The translations under genes and the position numbers were made by a program. Positions 16,556 through 25,922 of a DNA stretch of 64,000 bases are shown here, piece after piece. Numbering within the stretch: position 1 is the stretch's first letter; each line of letters begins with the position of its first letter. The stretch lies in contig NZ_BMXE01000008.1 in the NCBI RefSeq assembly GCF_014651595.1, positions 124,001 to 188,000 of the forward strand. Reading direction: 5' to 3'. Origin of the DNA: Pseudovibrio japonicus (GTDB lineage Bacteria; Pseudomonadota; Alphaproteobacteria; Rhizobiales; Stappiaceae). Below the pieces are notes generated by a model, which worked only from the letters and a program-made list of their open reading frames with translations, made no database searches and had not been told where the DNA came from.

Positions 16556-18094
16556 GTGGCTGAAAGCAATGTACCTGCCATCGAGTTAATTGGCGTAAAT
16601 AAGAGTTTCGGGCCAGTTCATGCCAACAAGGACATCAACCTTGTTGTTGGAAAGGGATCCATTCACGGGATCATTGGTGAGAACGGAGCGGGGAAGTCCA
16701 CCTTGATGTCGATCCTCTACGGCTTTTACAACGCCGATAGCGGAACAATTAAGATCGATGGTAAGGCCACCACTATTCCTGATTCGAAGAGCGCGATTTC
16801 GCAGGGCATCGGTATGGTGCACCAGCATTTCATGCTCGTCGATCCATTCACAGTTCTAGAAAACGTCATTCTTGGCGCAGAGGGCGGCGCGCTGTTGAAA
16901 GACGGTGTTGCGAACGCGCGACGTGAACTTCAGCGTTTGGCAGACGAATACGACATGACAATTGACCCAGACGCAGTCGTGGGTGAGTTGCCAGTGGGTT
17001 TGCAGCAGCGTGTAGAGATCCTAAAGGCTTTGTACCGCGGCGCAGACATTCTTATCCTTGATGAGCCAACAGGTGTTTTGACACCATCGGAGGCTGACCA
17101 CCTCTTCCGCATTCTTCGCGTGCTGCGCGATCAGGGTAAAACAGTTCTGCTGATCACTCACAAACTGCGTGAGATCATGGATGTCACCGATACGGTGTCC
17201 GTGATGCGTCGTGGTGAAATGGTTGCATCACGCAAAACTGCGGAAACCTCCATGGAAGAACTGGCCGAACTCATGGTTGGCCGCAGCGTTCTCCTTGAGG
17301 TGGACAAGCCTGAAGTAAAAGTTGGCAAGCCTCTTCTCAAAGTTGAAGGCCTCAACGTACGTGATGACCGTGGCGTGCTGCGTGTGAAGGATGTGTCATT
17401 CGAAGTGCGTGCAGGTGAAGTTCTCGGTATCGCGGGCGTTTCCGGTAACGGTCAGTCTGAGCTGCTTGCCGCGCTCTCCGGTATCACACGTGCTGAAAGT
17501 GGCACGATGGAGTTGTCAGGTGAGAAGCTGGATCTTGCTGGCGTTCATGATGCAGCGGAAATGCGCCACAAAGGCATGAGCCACGTTCCGGAAGATCGCC
17601 ACCGTATGGGCCTGATCAACCAGTTCTCAGAGTATGAAAACTCCATTCTTGGCTACCACCGCGAACCGAAATACTCCAAGGGCATGTTCCTTGATAAGGA
17701 CGCGATCCGCAAGGAAGCCAAGGAGCGCATCGAGAAATACGACATTCGCCCACCAACCACCGAAATGACAGCAGCGAAGTTCTCTGGCGGCAACCAGCAG
17801 AAAATCGTTCTGGCACGTGAGATTGAGTGTGACCCGGACGTACTTCTGATTGGTCAGCCAACACGCGGCGTGGACATTGGTGCGATTGAGTACATCCACA
17901 ACCGGATCATGGATATGCGCGCGCAAGGCAAAGCAGTGCTTCTCGTATCCGTGGAACTAGACGAAATTCGCTCTCTCTCAGACCGCATCATTGTCATGTT
18001 TGATGGCAACGTGGTCGGTGAGCGTGGGGCCGAAGCAACAGAGCAGGATCTTGGTCTTCTCATGGCTGGTGTCAATCAAGAGGCAGCAGAATGA
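16556..18094 (+). CDS. ABC transporter ATPase with two nucleotide-binding domains (nucleoside import)
   Basis: About 512 residues holding two ABC cassettes in tandem, as in the RbsA-like ATPases that serve BMP-type nucleoside importers. The first Walker A is GENGAGKST (about 41-49), with its signature region degenerate (ELPVGLQQRVEILKAL). The second cassette has a degenerate Walker A, GVSGNGQSE, and a signature at FSGGNQQKIVLARE followed by GQPTRGVD. Such asymmetric sites are normal for the family. The frame is open upstream to a GTG at 16484; the GTG at 16556 was chosen because it gives the standard N-terminus (PAIELIGVNKSFG) with AAAGG 10 nt ahead. Confidence 0.92.
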   Translation: MAESNVPAIELIGVNKSFGPVHANKDINLVVGKGSIHGIIGENGAGKSTLMSILYGFYNADSGTIKIDGKATTIPDSKSAISQGIGMVHQHFMLVDPFTVLENVILGAEGGALLKDGVANARRELQRLADEYDMTIDPDAVVGELPVGLQQRVEILKALYRGADILILDEPTGVLTPSEADHLFRILRVLRDQGKTVLLITHKLREIMDVTDTVSVMRRGEMVASRKTAETSMEELAELMVGRSVLLEVDKPEVKVGKPLLKVEGLNVRDDRGVLRVKDVSFEVRAGEVLGIAGVSGNGQSELLAALSGITRAESGTMELSGEKLDLAGVHDAAEMRHKGMSHVPEDRHRMGLINQFSEYENSILGYHREPKYSKGMFLDKDAIRKEAKERIEKYDIRPPTTEMTAAKFSGGNQQKIVLAREIECDPDVLLIGQPTRGVDIGAIEYIHNRIMDMRAQGKAVLLVSVELDEIRSLSDRIIVMFDGNVVGERGAEATEQDLGLLMAGVNQEAAE

Positions 18095-18155
18095 TCATCA
18101 ACACCCTGTTTAACAACAATATTTGCTTTGACCTGACAATTGGGGGAACACAGAA

Positions 18156-19259
18156 ATGAGTAAGGGGCAACTTCCTCGTTGGGTTGATTTCGGTCTGCTA
18201 CCGGCCCTCAACCTGATCGCGGCATTCATCGTTTCTGGCTTGGTAGTTGTAATCATCGGCGAAGATCCATTCGAAGCTGTTAAGTGGCTCGTCTGGGGCG
18301 CCTTGGGTTATGGTGAGGGCATCGGCTATACCCTCTACTACGCAACCAACTTTATCTTTACCGGTCTGGCAGTGGCTGTCGCCTTCCATGCCGGTCTGTT
18401 CAACATCGGTGGTGAAGGTCAGGCCTACGTAGGCGGCCTTGGTATCGCGCTGGCTTGTCTTGCGCTCGACCGCTTCATTCCATGGTGGGTTACATTCCCG
18501 TTTGCGATTGCAGGCGGCGCGCTCTTCGGTGCAGCCTGGGCGTTCATCCCGGCTTACCTGCAGGCAAAGCGCGGGTCCCACATCGTCATCACGACAATCA
18601 TGTTCAACTTCATCGCATCTGCGTTGATGGTGTACCTGCTGTCGAACATCCTGATCCCTCAGGGGACAATGTCTCCATCCACCCGCAACTTCGAGGCAGG
18701 CGGTCAGCTTCCGCTGCTCAGAAACGTCTTCACCAGCTTTGACTTCGGTCAGTCTCCTGTGAACCTGGCGTTCTTCCTCGCTCTTGCGGTTTGTGTGGTT
18801 GTCTGGCTTCTCATCTGGCATACCAAACTCGGCTATGAAATCCGCAGCTTTGGTAAAAACCCGGATGCAGCAGCCTACGCAGGTATCTCTCCGGTTCGCA
18901 TTACGATCATCACCATGCTGATCTCCGGTGGCCTTGCTGGTCTCATGGGCATCAACGTTGTGATGGGAGAACAAACCCGTTTGCTGCTTGACTTTGCAGG
19001 TGGTGCTGGCTTCGTAGGTATTGCCGTCGCGCTTATGGGACGAGGGCACCCGATCGGGATTATTCTCGCAGCCATGCTCTTCGGCTTGCTCTATCAGGGC
19101 GGCGCAGAACTGGCCTTCGAAATCCCAACAATCTCTCGCGATATGATCGTCGTCATTCAGGCACTGGTCATTCTCTTCGCTGGTGCTCTTGAGCATATGT
19201 TCCGCCCAGCAGTCGTAGCGTTCTTCGATCGCTTCTCTTCAGACACAGCAGAAGCTTAA
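18156..19259 (+). CDS. Nucleoside ABC transporter permease 1
   Basis: This 367-residue inner-membrane permease of the branched-chain/BPD_transp_2 family has about nine hydrophobic segments. The segment GLFNIGGEGQAYVGGLG (about 88-104) and the cytoplasmic EIRSFGKNPDAAAYAGI loop, which contacts the ATPase, are family marks. It pairs with the next gene to form the heterodimeric channel of the BMP-type importer. Spacing to the next permease is 10 bp. Confidence 0.93.
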   Translation: MSKGQLPRWVDFGLLPALNLIAAFIVSGLVVVIIGEDPFEAVKWLVWGALGYGEGIGYTLYYATNFIFTGLAVAVAFHAGLFNIGGEGQAYVGGLGIALACLALDRFIPWWVTFPFAIAGGALFGAAWAFIPAYLQAKRGSHIVITTIMFNFIASALMVYLLSNILIPQGTMSPSTRNFEAGGQLPLLRNVFTSFDFGQSPVNLAFFLALAVCVVVWLLIWHTKLGYEIRSFGKNPDAAAYAGISPVRITIITMLISGGLAGLMGINVVMGEQTRLLLDFAGGAGFVGIAVALMGRGHPIGIILAAMLFGLLYQGGAELAFEIPTISRDMIVVIQALVILFAGALEHMFRPAVVAFFDRFSSDTAEA

Positions 19260-19269
19260 GGAGACGGAC

Positions 19270-20238
19270 ATGTTAGACACAATTATTCTTGTTCTCGACA
19301 GTACATTCCGGCTGTCAACTCCTCTTCTGTTTGCGTGCCTTGCAGGCCTGTTCTCAGAGCGTTCCGGTATCGTAGATATCGGTCTGGAAGGGAAGATCCT
19401 CGGCTCTGCATTTGCTGCTGCTGCTGCTGCCTACGTATTCCAGAGTCCATGGATCGGTTTGCTGGCTGGTATCTTCGTTTCTGTTCTGTTGGCGTTGATA
19501 CACGGTTACGCATCTATTACCCAGCGCGGCAACCAGGTGGTTTCCGGCGTTGCTATCAACTTCCTTGCAGCTGGTTTGACCGTGTTGCTTGGTCAGGCGT
19601 GGTTCTCACAAGGTGGTCGTACGCCTGCATTGGATAGCGCCAGCCGGTTCAACAACATTGAGCTTCCATTTGCTGATGCTTTGGCGGACGTCCCAGTGTT
19701 CGGCCCAATCTACGCAAACCTGATCTCCGGTCACAACATCCTGGTATATGCATCTTTCGCTGCCGTGCCGCTGGTCTGGTGGATTGTGTTCAGAACCCGC
19801 TTTGGTCTGCGTCTGCGTGCTGTTGGCGAGAACCCTTCTGCAGCTGATACAGCCGGTCTGTCAGTAACACTGCTACGTTACAGGGCAACAATCATCTGTG
19901 GTATCCTCTGCGGATTCTCTGGTGCTTACCTGTCTGTTGCGCAGGGCGCTGGTTTTATCAAGGATATGAGCGCGGGTAAGGGCTTTATTGCTCTGGCAGC
20001 TCTAATCTTTGCAAAGTGGAAGCCAGTGAACGCCATGTTCACATGCCTTCTCTTCGGATTCCTGGATGCATTGGCAATTCGTCTTCAGGGTCAGGAAATT
20101 CCTGGAATTGGTGAGGTTCCTGTTCAGGTCTTCCAGGCTCTGCCTTACGTGCTGACTGTGGTTCTGCTTGCCGGCTTTATCGGTCGCGCAATTCCACCAA
20201 AAGCATCCGGTATCCCTTACGTTAAAGAGCGTACATAA
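19270..20238 (+). CDS. Nucleoside ABC transporter permease 2
   Basis: This 322-residue second permease of the importer also belongs to the BPD_transp_2 family. It begins with a short helix and then ERSGIVDIGLEGKILGSAFA, the equivalent of the GEGQ segment in permease 1. The ATPase-contact loop is RLRAVGENPSAADTAGLSV. Eight to nine membrane segments are apparent. An AAGGAGA site precedes the ATG. It is followed after 11 bp by cdd, tying import to catabolism. Confidence 0.93.
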   Translation: MLDTIILVLDSTFRLSTPLLFACLAGLFSERSGIVDIGLEGKILGSAFAAAAAAYVFQSPWIGLLAGIFVSVLLALIHGYASITQRGNQVVSGVAINFLAAGLTVLLGQAWFSQGGRTPALDSASRFNNIELPFADALADVPVFGPIYANLISGHNILVYASFAAVPLVWWIVFRTRFGLRLRAVGENPSAADTAGLSVTLLRYRATIICGILCGFSGAYLSVAQGAGFIKDMSAGKGFIALAALIFAKWKPVNAMFTCLLFGFLDALAIRLQGQEIPGIGEVPVQVFQALPYVLTVVLLAGFIGRAIPPKASGIPYVKERT

Positions 20239-20249
20239 GGACAAAAACA

Positions 20250-20654
20250 ATGAGCGCATTTGACAAACTTTTTGAAGAAGCAAAGGCGGCACGAGAAACC
20301 GCCTATGCGCCATATTCCAACTTCAAGGTGGGCGCGGCGCTGCTCACCACTGATGGCAAAGTAATCTCCGGGTGTAACGTCGAAAACGGCGCCTACCCGG
20401 AGGGCGTCTGCGCTGAAGGCGGAGCGATCTCGGCAATGGTTCGTGCTGGCTCCACCAAGATTGATGAAGTTGTCGTGATTGCAGACGCCGCGCTGTGCAC
20501 ACCATGTGGTGGTTGCCGTCAAAAACTTTCGGAGTTCGCGAGCAATCGGCAGATCAAGATCCATGTTGCCAATTTGGAAGGTCTGCGGAGAACCTTCACC
20601 ATGGAAGAACTGCTGCCTGCTGGCTTTGAATTGAATGAACAGATTGAGGATTGA
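20250..20654 (+). CDS. cdd: Cytidine deaminase
   Basis: This 134-residue homotetrameric-type cytidine deaminase converts cytidine and deoxycytidine to uridine and deoxyuridine. The zinc site is complete: C54-A-E56 with the proton-shuttling Glu, and C86-x2-C89 (TPCGGC). The substrate loop FKVGAAL is at about 25-31. Length matches the small Bacillus-type enzyme rather than the longer E. coli dimeric form. It lies directly downstream of the transporter permeases and 2 bp before the PNP start. Confidence 0.96.
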   Translation: MSAFDKLFEEAKAARETAYAPYSNFKVGAALLTTDGKVISGCNVENGAYPEGVCAEGGAISAMVRAGSTKIDEVVVIADAALCTPCGGCRQKLSEFASNRQIKIHVANLEGLRRTFTMEELLPAGFELNEQIED

Positions 20655-20656
20655 TT

Positions 20657-21463
20657 ATGAGCGGATTTGGTAAAGAGTCAGCGGATATTGTACGCGCTGC
20701 TCGTCCAGGTGATTACAAAGTTGGAATGATCCTCGGTTCTGGTCTGGGTTCTCTCTCTGAAGAAGTGGAAGACGCGGTTCGTGTGCCATATAACCGCCTC
20801 ACAGGTTTCCCAGTCTCATCTGTTACTGCGCACGCAAGTGAGCTTGTTGCAGGCACTCTGGAAGGTGTACCGGTCGTTATTCTTTCCGGCCGTGCACACT
20901 ACTACGAGAGCGGCAACCCATCCGTGATGCGCACTCCGCTTGAAACACTCAAAGAACTTGGTTGTGAAACAATCGTTGCAACCAATGCTGCAGGCTCCCT
21001 GCGTGAAAATATCAAACCGGGTTCTCCAATGTTGATCAACGACCACATCAACTGGTCTGGTCTGAACCCACTCATCGGCGAAGAAGACGAGAGCCGTTTC
21101 CTCGATCTGTCCGCCGCATACGATCCAGAGCTTCGTGAGCAGCTCAAAAAGGCAGCTGCTCAAGTTGGTGAAGATCTCGAAGAGGGCGTCTACATGTGGT
21201 TCTCCGGACCGTCTTTCGAGACCCCGGCAGAAATCCGCATGTCTCAGGTGCTCGGTGCTGATGCCGTTGGCATGTCCACCGTTCCGGAAGTGATCATGTC
21301 TCGCTTCCTTGGCATGCGCGTCGCAGCAATCTCCACCATCACCAATATGGGAGCTGGCCTACAAGCCCACGGCCTCTCTCATGATGAAACCAAGGAAATG
21401 GCCCCGCTTGGAGCGGCCAAGATCAAAAAGATTTTGCGTGCCTTCCTCAAAAACATGGCTTGA
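20657..21463 (+). CDS. Purine-nucleoside phosphorylase (trimeric class)
   Basis: This 268-residue enzyme splits purine nucleosides with phosphate into base and (deoxy)ribose-1-phosphate. Motifs of the trimeric PNP/MTAP family are present: MILGSGLGSL, the GRAHYYE phosphate region, TNAAGSL, and GPSFETPAEIR with the purine-site Glu. The Asn of TNMGAG indicates preference for 6-oxopurines such as inosine and guanosine, which fits with adenosine deaminase being encoded nearby. The frame opens at 20651 but GAGG sits best for the ATG at 20657, just after the cdd stop. Confidence 0.93.
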   Translation: MSGFGKESADIVRAARPGDYKVGMILGSGLGSLSEEVEDAVRVPYNRLTGFPVSSVTAHASELVAGTLEGVPVVILSGRAHYYESGNPSVMRTPLETLKELGCETIVATNAAGSLRENIKPGSPMLINDHINWSGLNPLIGEEDESRFLDLSAAYDPELREQLKKAAAQVGEDLEEGVYMWFSGPSFETPAEIRMSQVLGADAVGMSTVPEVIMSRFLGMRVAAISTITNMGAGLQAHGLSHDETKEMAPLGAAKIKKILRAFLKNMA

Positions 21464-21477
21464 AGGAAACTGGCAAA

Positions 21478-22257
21478 ATGACCGAAGCATCGATAAAAGA
21501 AACAGCAAAGCGTGCTCTAGGACTAATCGATCTAACCAACCTGAATGATGATTGTACTGCAGAAGATGTAGCAGCACTTATTGAGCGCTCCACTACACCT
21601 TACGGTCACACTGCAGCCATCTGCATCTGGCCTCGCTTTGTAAAGCAGGCCGCTGAACTGCTGAAGAACTCACCGGTCCGTATTGCGACTGTTGTGAACT
21701 TCCCTGCTGGCGGTGAAGACACAGCTGCAGTGATCGAAGAAACCAAACAGGCTCTCGCGGACGGCGCGGACGAAATCGACCTCGTCATGCCATATCGCGC
21801 ATTCGCTGAAGGCCGTCGTGGTTTCGCTGAAGATCAGATCAAACAGGTGCGTGAAGCAATTCCTGCTCCAGCATTGCTGAAGGTTATCCTTGAAACTGGT
21901 GAGCTGAAGGATCCTCGTCTGATCCACGTCGCTTCCGAAGTTGCTGTTGCGCAGGGCGCAGACTTCATCAAAACCTCAACAGGTAAGGTGAAGGTCAACG
22001 CAACTCTGGAAGCTGCTGAAATCATGCTCAACGTTCTGCGTGAAACTTCCAAGGAAGATCACCGCACTGTTGGCTTCAAGCCAGCTGGTGGTGTGCGCAG
22101 CGTAGAAGACGCAGCTGAATACCTCAAACTGGCTGACGAACTGATGGGCAGCAACTGGGTATCCGCAGCAACGTTCCGTTTCGGCGCAAGTGGCCTGCTT
22201 GATGCAGTGCTCGCTGGCATCGAAGACCGTGACAACACCACTAAAGAGACCTACTGA
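21478..22257 (+). CDS. deoC: Deoxyribose-phosphate aldolase
   Basis: This 259-residue class I aldolase cleaves 2-deoxyribose-5-phosphate to acetaldehyde and glyceraldehyde-3-phosphate. The Schiff-base Lys is in FIKTSTGK, the second catalytic Lys in [10 protein letters not shown], and the Asp in [11 protein letters not shown]. Length matches the E. coli enzyme (259). The ATG at 21478 with an AAGGAAA site was chosen over an in-frame TTG at 21460. deoA begins 1 bp after the stop. Confidence 0.96.
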   Translation: MTEASIKETAKRALGLIDLTNLNDDCTAEDVAALIERSTTPYGHTAAICIWPRFVKQAAELLKNSPVRIATVVNFPAGGEDTAAVIEETKQALADGADEIDLVMPYRAFAEGRRGFAEDQIKQVREAIPAPALLKVILETGELKDPRLIHVASEVAVAQGADFIKTSTGKVKVNATLEAAEIMLNVLRETSKEDHRTVGFKPAGGVRSVEDAAEYLKLADELMGSNWVSAATFRFGASGLLDAVLAGIEDRDNTTKETY

Positions 22258-22258
22258 T

Positions 22259-23575
22259 ATGCTTCCTCAAGAAATCGTTCGTAAGAAACGTGAAGGCGAA
22301 GTCCTTAGCAAAGAAGAAATACAGTTCTTCGTAAAGGGCATTACCGACAATAGCGTAACCGAGGGGCAGATTGCTGCTCTGGCAATGGCTGTGTTCTTCA
22401 ATGGTCTCTCCGTGAACGAGCGTGTTGCTCTGACACTTGGCATGCGCGACAGCGGCGACGTTCTCGACTGGTCTGACATCGATGCGCCAATCGTTGACAA
22501 ACACTCCACCGGTGGTGTTGGCGACAACGTATCTCTGATGCTCGCGCCTGCTCTGGCTGCAAACGGTGCTGCTGTTCCAATGATCTCTGGTCGTGGCCTC
22601 GGTCACACCGGTGGTACACTGGATAAGCTGGAAACCATCCCGGGCTACACCGCAAAACCATCCAACGAACTGTTCCGCAAGGTTGTTCGTGACGTTGGCT
22701 GCGCGATCATCGGCCAGACCGGTGACCTGGCACCTGCTGACAAGCGCTTCTATGGCATCCGTGATGTGACCGCGACTGTTGAGAGCATTGATCTCATCAC
22801 TGCATCTATCCTCTCCAAGAAGCTCGCTGCTGGCCTTGAAACTCTGGTTCTCGACGTTAAGTGGGGCACTGGCGCATTCATGGCAAACTATGAAGATGCA
22901 AAAGCTCTGGCAGAAAGCCTCGTACTTGTTGCAAACGGCGCAGGTCTTAAAACCACTGCGCTGCTGACCGACATGAACGAGTCTCTGGCATCTGCTGCTG
23001 GTAACGCGATCGAAGTTCAGAACGCTGTCGACTTCCTCAAAGGAACTCACGTTGACAACCGTCTGTGGGATGTGACCGTTGCAATCGGTGCAGAAGGTCT
23101 TGCCACGTCTGGTCTTGCTGACTCCGTTGATGACGGTAAGAAGAAGATGGAAGAAGCCTTCACCTCCGGCAAGGCAGCTGAAATCTTCGGCAAGATGGTT
23201 GGTGAACTCGGCGGTCCAAACGACTTCATGGAGAAGCCGGAAGCATACCTTGCCAAGGCACCAATCCAGCGCGCGGTTTATGTGCCGGAAGCATCCCTGA
23301 TCACTGGTGTGAATGCACGTGCAGTTGGTCTGGCAGTTGTTGAACTTGGTGGTGGTCGTCGTGCCGCAGCGGATGAAATTGATCCTGCTGTTGGTCTGAC
23401 AGACATCGCTGGTGTTGGCACAACTGTCGACAGCGAAACTCCAATCGCTGTGATCCACGCACACACCGAAGATCAGGTAGAGCGCGCAGAAAAAGTTCTG
23501 CGTGACGCATACTCCTTCGGTTCTGCAGCGGACGTTAAAGAGTTCGCCACAGTTCGTGACCGTATTGCGCCTTAA
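22259..23575 (+). CDS. deoA: Thymidine phosphorylase
   Basis: This 438-residue enzyme converts thymidine or deoxyuridine and phosphate to base and deoxyribose-1-phosphate. The family signature [17 protein letters not shown] is at about 80-96, and the glycine-rich [16 protein letters not shown] phosphate/pyrimidine region follows. Length is that of E. coli DeoA (440). The start 1 bp after deoC indicates translational coupling. A long minus-strand ORF across the gene (22241-23587) is a shadow. Confidence 0.96.
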   Translation: MLPQEIVRKKREGEVLSKEEIQFFVKGITDNSVTEGQIAALAMAVFFNGLSVNERVALTLGMRDSGDVLDWSDIDAPIVDKHSTGGVGDNVSLMLAPALAANGAAVPMISGRGLGHTGGTLDKLETIPGYTAKPSNELFRKVVRDVGCAIIGQTGDLAPADKRFYGIRDVTATVESIDLITASILSKKLAAGLETLVLDVKWGTGAFMANYEDAKALAESLVLVANGAGLKTTALLTDMNESLASAAGNAIEVQNAVDFLKGTHVDNRLWDVTVAIGAEGLATSGLADSVDDGKKKMEEAFTSGKAAEIFGKMVGELGGPNDFMEKPEAYLAKAPIQRAVYVPEASLITGVNARAVGLAVVELGGGRRAAADEIDPAVGLTDIAGVGTTVDSETPIAVIHAHTEDQVERAEKVLRDAYSFGSAADVKEFATVRDRIAP

Positions 23576-23673
23576 TCCGCGCAGCAATAATTAACTGGCA
23601 GGACAGCCTCTCACCTCTATTAGAGCAGACATTATCTGATTGAGAGCTGTCCTCCAAAACGAAGGAAACGCGA

Positions 23674-24894
23674 ATGCCACGCGCAATTTTGTGTGTACTC
23701 GACAGCTTCGGTATCGGTGCAGCCGACGACGCTGACAAGTTTGGCGATGTCGGCTCCGACACCCTCGGTCACATTGCTGATGCATGTGCAGAAGGCAAAG
23801 GCGATAAAGAAGGTCTGCGTAGCGGTCCTCTTTCCGTGCCAAACATGGATCGTCTTGGACTGGGCGCTGCTGCTCGTGCATCCACTGGCAAAGCTGTCAA
23901 AGGTCTGGATTTTGCGGGCACTCCGGAAGCCAATTGGGGCTACGCTGCTGAAGTCTCCAACGGTAAGGACACACCATCGGGCCACTGGGAAATCGCTGGC
24001 GTGCCGGTCACGTTCGACTGGGGCTACTTCCCGGATGAAAACCCATCCTTCCCTGCAGAGCTGGTCGAAAAGATCATCGAAGTAGGCGAACTGCCCGGCG
24101 TTCTGTGCCTGACACATGGATCCGGTACTGTTGTCATCGAGGAATTCGGTGAAGAGCACGTCAAAACCGGTAAGCCGATCCTCTATACCTCCGCGGACAG
24201 TGTTCTTCAGATCGCTGCTCACGAAGAGACCTTCGGCCTTGAGCGTTTGCTCGACCTGTGTGTGAAGTGCCGCAAGCTGGTTGACGAATACAACATCGGT
24301 CGTGTGATTGCCCGTCCGTTTGCTGGCTCAGTTGAAGCTGGCTTCGAGCGGACTGCAAACCGTCGTGACTACTCTGTTCTTCCTCCAGCTCCAACTGTTC
24401 TGGACCGTCTGGAAGGCGCAGGCCGTCAGGTGATCGGCATCGGCAAGATCTCCGACATCTACGCGGCGCAGGGTGTGACCAAGGTTCTCAAGGGTGCTGG
24501 CAACGATCAGCTCTTTGATCGCACGCTGGAAGCAATGGACTTGGCGAAAAACGGGGATCTCGTATTCTCCAACTTCGTCGACTTCGACATGCTTTACGGT
24601 CACCGCCGTGACGTACCGGGTTACGCTGCAGCTCTGGAACACTTCGACAAGCGTTTGCCAGAGATGGTCGAAAAGATGAACGACGGCGACCTGCTCATTC
24701 TGACTGCTGATCACGGTTGTGACCCAACCTGGAAGGGTACAGACCATACACGTGAACACGTGCCTGTTCTGGCACTGGTCAAAGGCGAGCAGGGCTCCGA
24801 CATCGGAGCTCGTCCGACATTTGCTGATATCGGTGAATCAGTAGCCAAGCACCTTGGTATCCCCGCTGGTGAAAACGGAAATAGTTTTCTGTAG
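23674..24894 (+). CDS. deoB: Phosphopentomutase
   Basis: This 406-residue Mn-dependent enzyme of the alkaline phosphatase superfamily interconverts (deoxy)ribose-1-phosphate and -5-phosphate, linking the phosphorylases to DeoC. Metal-site motifs are [16 protein letters not shown] near the N-terminus, the phosphoacceptor Thr region DTPSGHWE, and the C-terminal [25 protein letters not shown] precedes the ATG. Order deoC-deoA-deoB differs from the E. coli deoCABD order because the PNP gene has moved to the front. Confidence 0.96.
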   Translation: MPRAILCVLDSFGIGAADDADKFGDVGSDTLGHIADACAEGKGDKEGLRSGPLSVPNMDRLGLGAAARASTGKAVKGLDFAGTPEANWGYAAEVSNGKDTPSGHWEIAGVPVTFDWGYFPDENPSFPAELVEKIIEVGELPGVLCLTHGSGTVVIEEFGEEHVKTGKPILYTSADSVLQIAAHEETFGLERLLDLCVKCRKLVDEYNIGRVIARPFAGSVEAGFERTANRRDYSVLPPAPTVLDRLEGAGRQVIGIGKISDIYAAQGVTKVLKGAGNDQLFDRTLEAMDLAKNGDLVFSNFVDFDMLYGHRRDVPGYAAALEHFDKRLPEMVEKMNDGDLLILTADHGCDPTWKGTDHTREHVPVLALVKGEQGSDIGARPTFADIGESVAKHLGIPAGENGNSFL

Positions 24895-24917
24895 ATCCAT
24901 CAGGGAATTGTGAAAAT

Positions 24918-24946
24918 AAACTGGGCAAGCTTTGTTTGCCCGGTTT
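24918..24946 (+). terminator. Hairpin after deoB
   Basis: AAACTGGGCAA pairs with TTGCCCGGTTT (one G-T pair) around a short loop, 24 nt after the deoB stop. No T-run follows, so it may be a weak terminator or mRNA end-protecting structure that partly separates the core deo genes from the dioxygenase and add. Confidence 0.5.
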
Positions 24947-25043
24947 AGTGTACCGCGATATATTTCCGAATTGCCTATGAATTGCAATCGTTAAGGGTGC
25001 AGGGAGAGGCACCCGTCGTGTTACATTAAGAGGGGAATGCAAC

Positions 25044-25919
25044 ATGCAGGCTCGCACGTTTACTGCTCAGCAAGATGGAAGTCTGACGCCTGAGATGAAA
25101 CAGGCGTTTGAAGAAGATGGCTTTCTGATCCTTGAAGGATTTGCATCTCCGGAAGAATGCGACCAACTCAAAGCGCGCATGACCCGGCTGATTGACGAGT
25201 TCGATCCGTCAACCGTTGCGTCAGTGTTCGAAACCAATGCACAGACCCATGCGAAGGACGCTTATTTCCGTGAAAGCGGCGATAAGATCCGTTTCTTCTT
25301 CGAGGCTGAGGCATTTGATGAGACCGGTGCTCTGACCAAGGACAAACATCAGGCGCTCAACAAGGTCGGCCATGCTCTGCATGACTATGACCCGGTGTTT
25401 GAGCAGTTTTCACGCTCTGCGAAAATGCAGCGTGTTGCAAAAGACATTGGACTAGCCGAGCCATTGCTTGCCCAGTCCATGTACATCTTCAAACCGCCGC
25501 ACATCGGCGGAGAAGTAAACAATCACCAGGACTCCACATTCCTCCACACAACCCCGTTGACCTGCACCGGTTTCTGGTTCGCTCTGGAAGATGCGGACGA
25601 AACCAATGGCGGGTTGTATGGTGTGCCGGGTGGTCACAAAGGACCACTTCGCCAACGCTTCCACTACAACGGTGAAGGCTTGGTCATGGAGACCCTGGAC
25701 GAAACCCCACTCGAAAAATCTGCAGATGATGCAGCTCCACTTGTCGCCCCAAAAGGAACCCTTGTTATCCTCCACGGTCTGGTGCCACACAAATCTGCAC
25801 CCAACCGTTCCGATAAATCCCGTCACGCTTATGCCTTGCATATGGTAGACGGTACGGCGAAATGGTCGGATGACAACTGGATTGTTCGGGCTAAAGACAA
25901 GCCAATGCATGGATTTTAA
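25044..25919 (+). CDS. PhyH-type Fe(II)/2-oxoglutarate dioxygenase in the nucleoside block
   Basis: This 291-residue protein is a phytanoyl-CoA dioxygenase (PhyH) family member resembling eukaryotic PHYHD1. The iron facial triad is visible as H161-x-D163 (NNHQDSTF) and H249 (GLVPHKSAPN), with R260 placed to bind 2-oxoglutarate. No signal peptide. It ends 3 bp before add, so both are co-translated, and it follows deoB on the same strand. The substrate is unknown; the setting suggests oxidation of a nucleoside, a free base or a modified nucleoside, by analogy with fungal 2-oxoglutarate-dependent nucleoside and thymine hydroxylases. That analogy is inference. Confidence 0.85.
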   Translation: MQARTFTAQQDGSLTPEMKQAFEEDGFLILEGFASPEECDQLKARMTRLIDEFDPSTVASVFETNAQTHAKDAYFRESGDKIRFFFEAEAFDETGALTKDKHQALNKVGHALHDYDPVFEQFSRSAKMQRVAKDIGLAEPLLAQSMYIFKPPHIGGEVNNHQDSTFLHTTPLTCTGFWFALEDADETNGGLYGVPGGHKGPLRQRFHYNGEGLVMETLDETPLEKSADDAAPLVAPKGTLVILHGLVPHKSAPNRSDKSRHAYALHMVDGTAKWSDDNWIVRAKDKPMHGF

Positions 25920-25922
25920 GAA

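Noticed and set aside
19410-19432. Short GCT repeat (alternating Ala codons) inside permease 2
   Set aside because: It encodes a run of Ala in a membrane helix; within normal variation for a signal- or helix-forming segment, not a repeat element.
22241-23587. 448-codon minus-strand ORF across deoA
   Set aside because: It is antisense to a clear thymidine phosphorylase. Its Cys-, Val- and Asn-rich composition is what the complement of these codons gives, and no family is visible.
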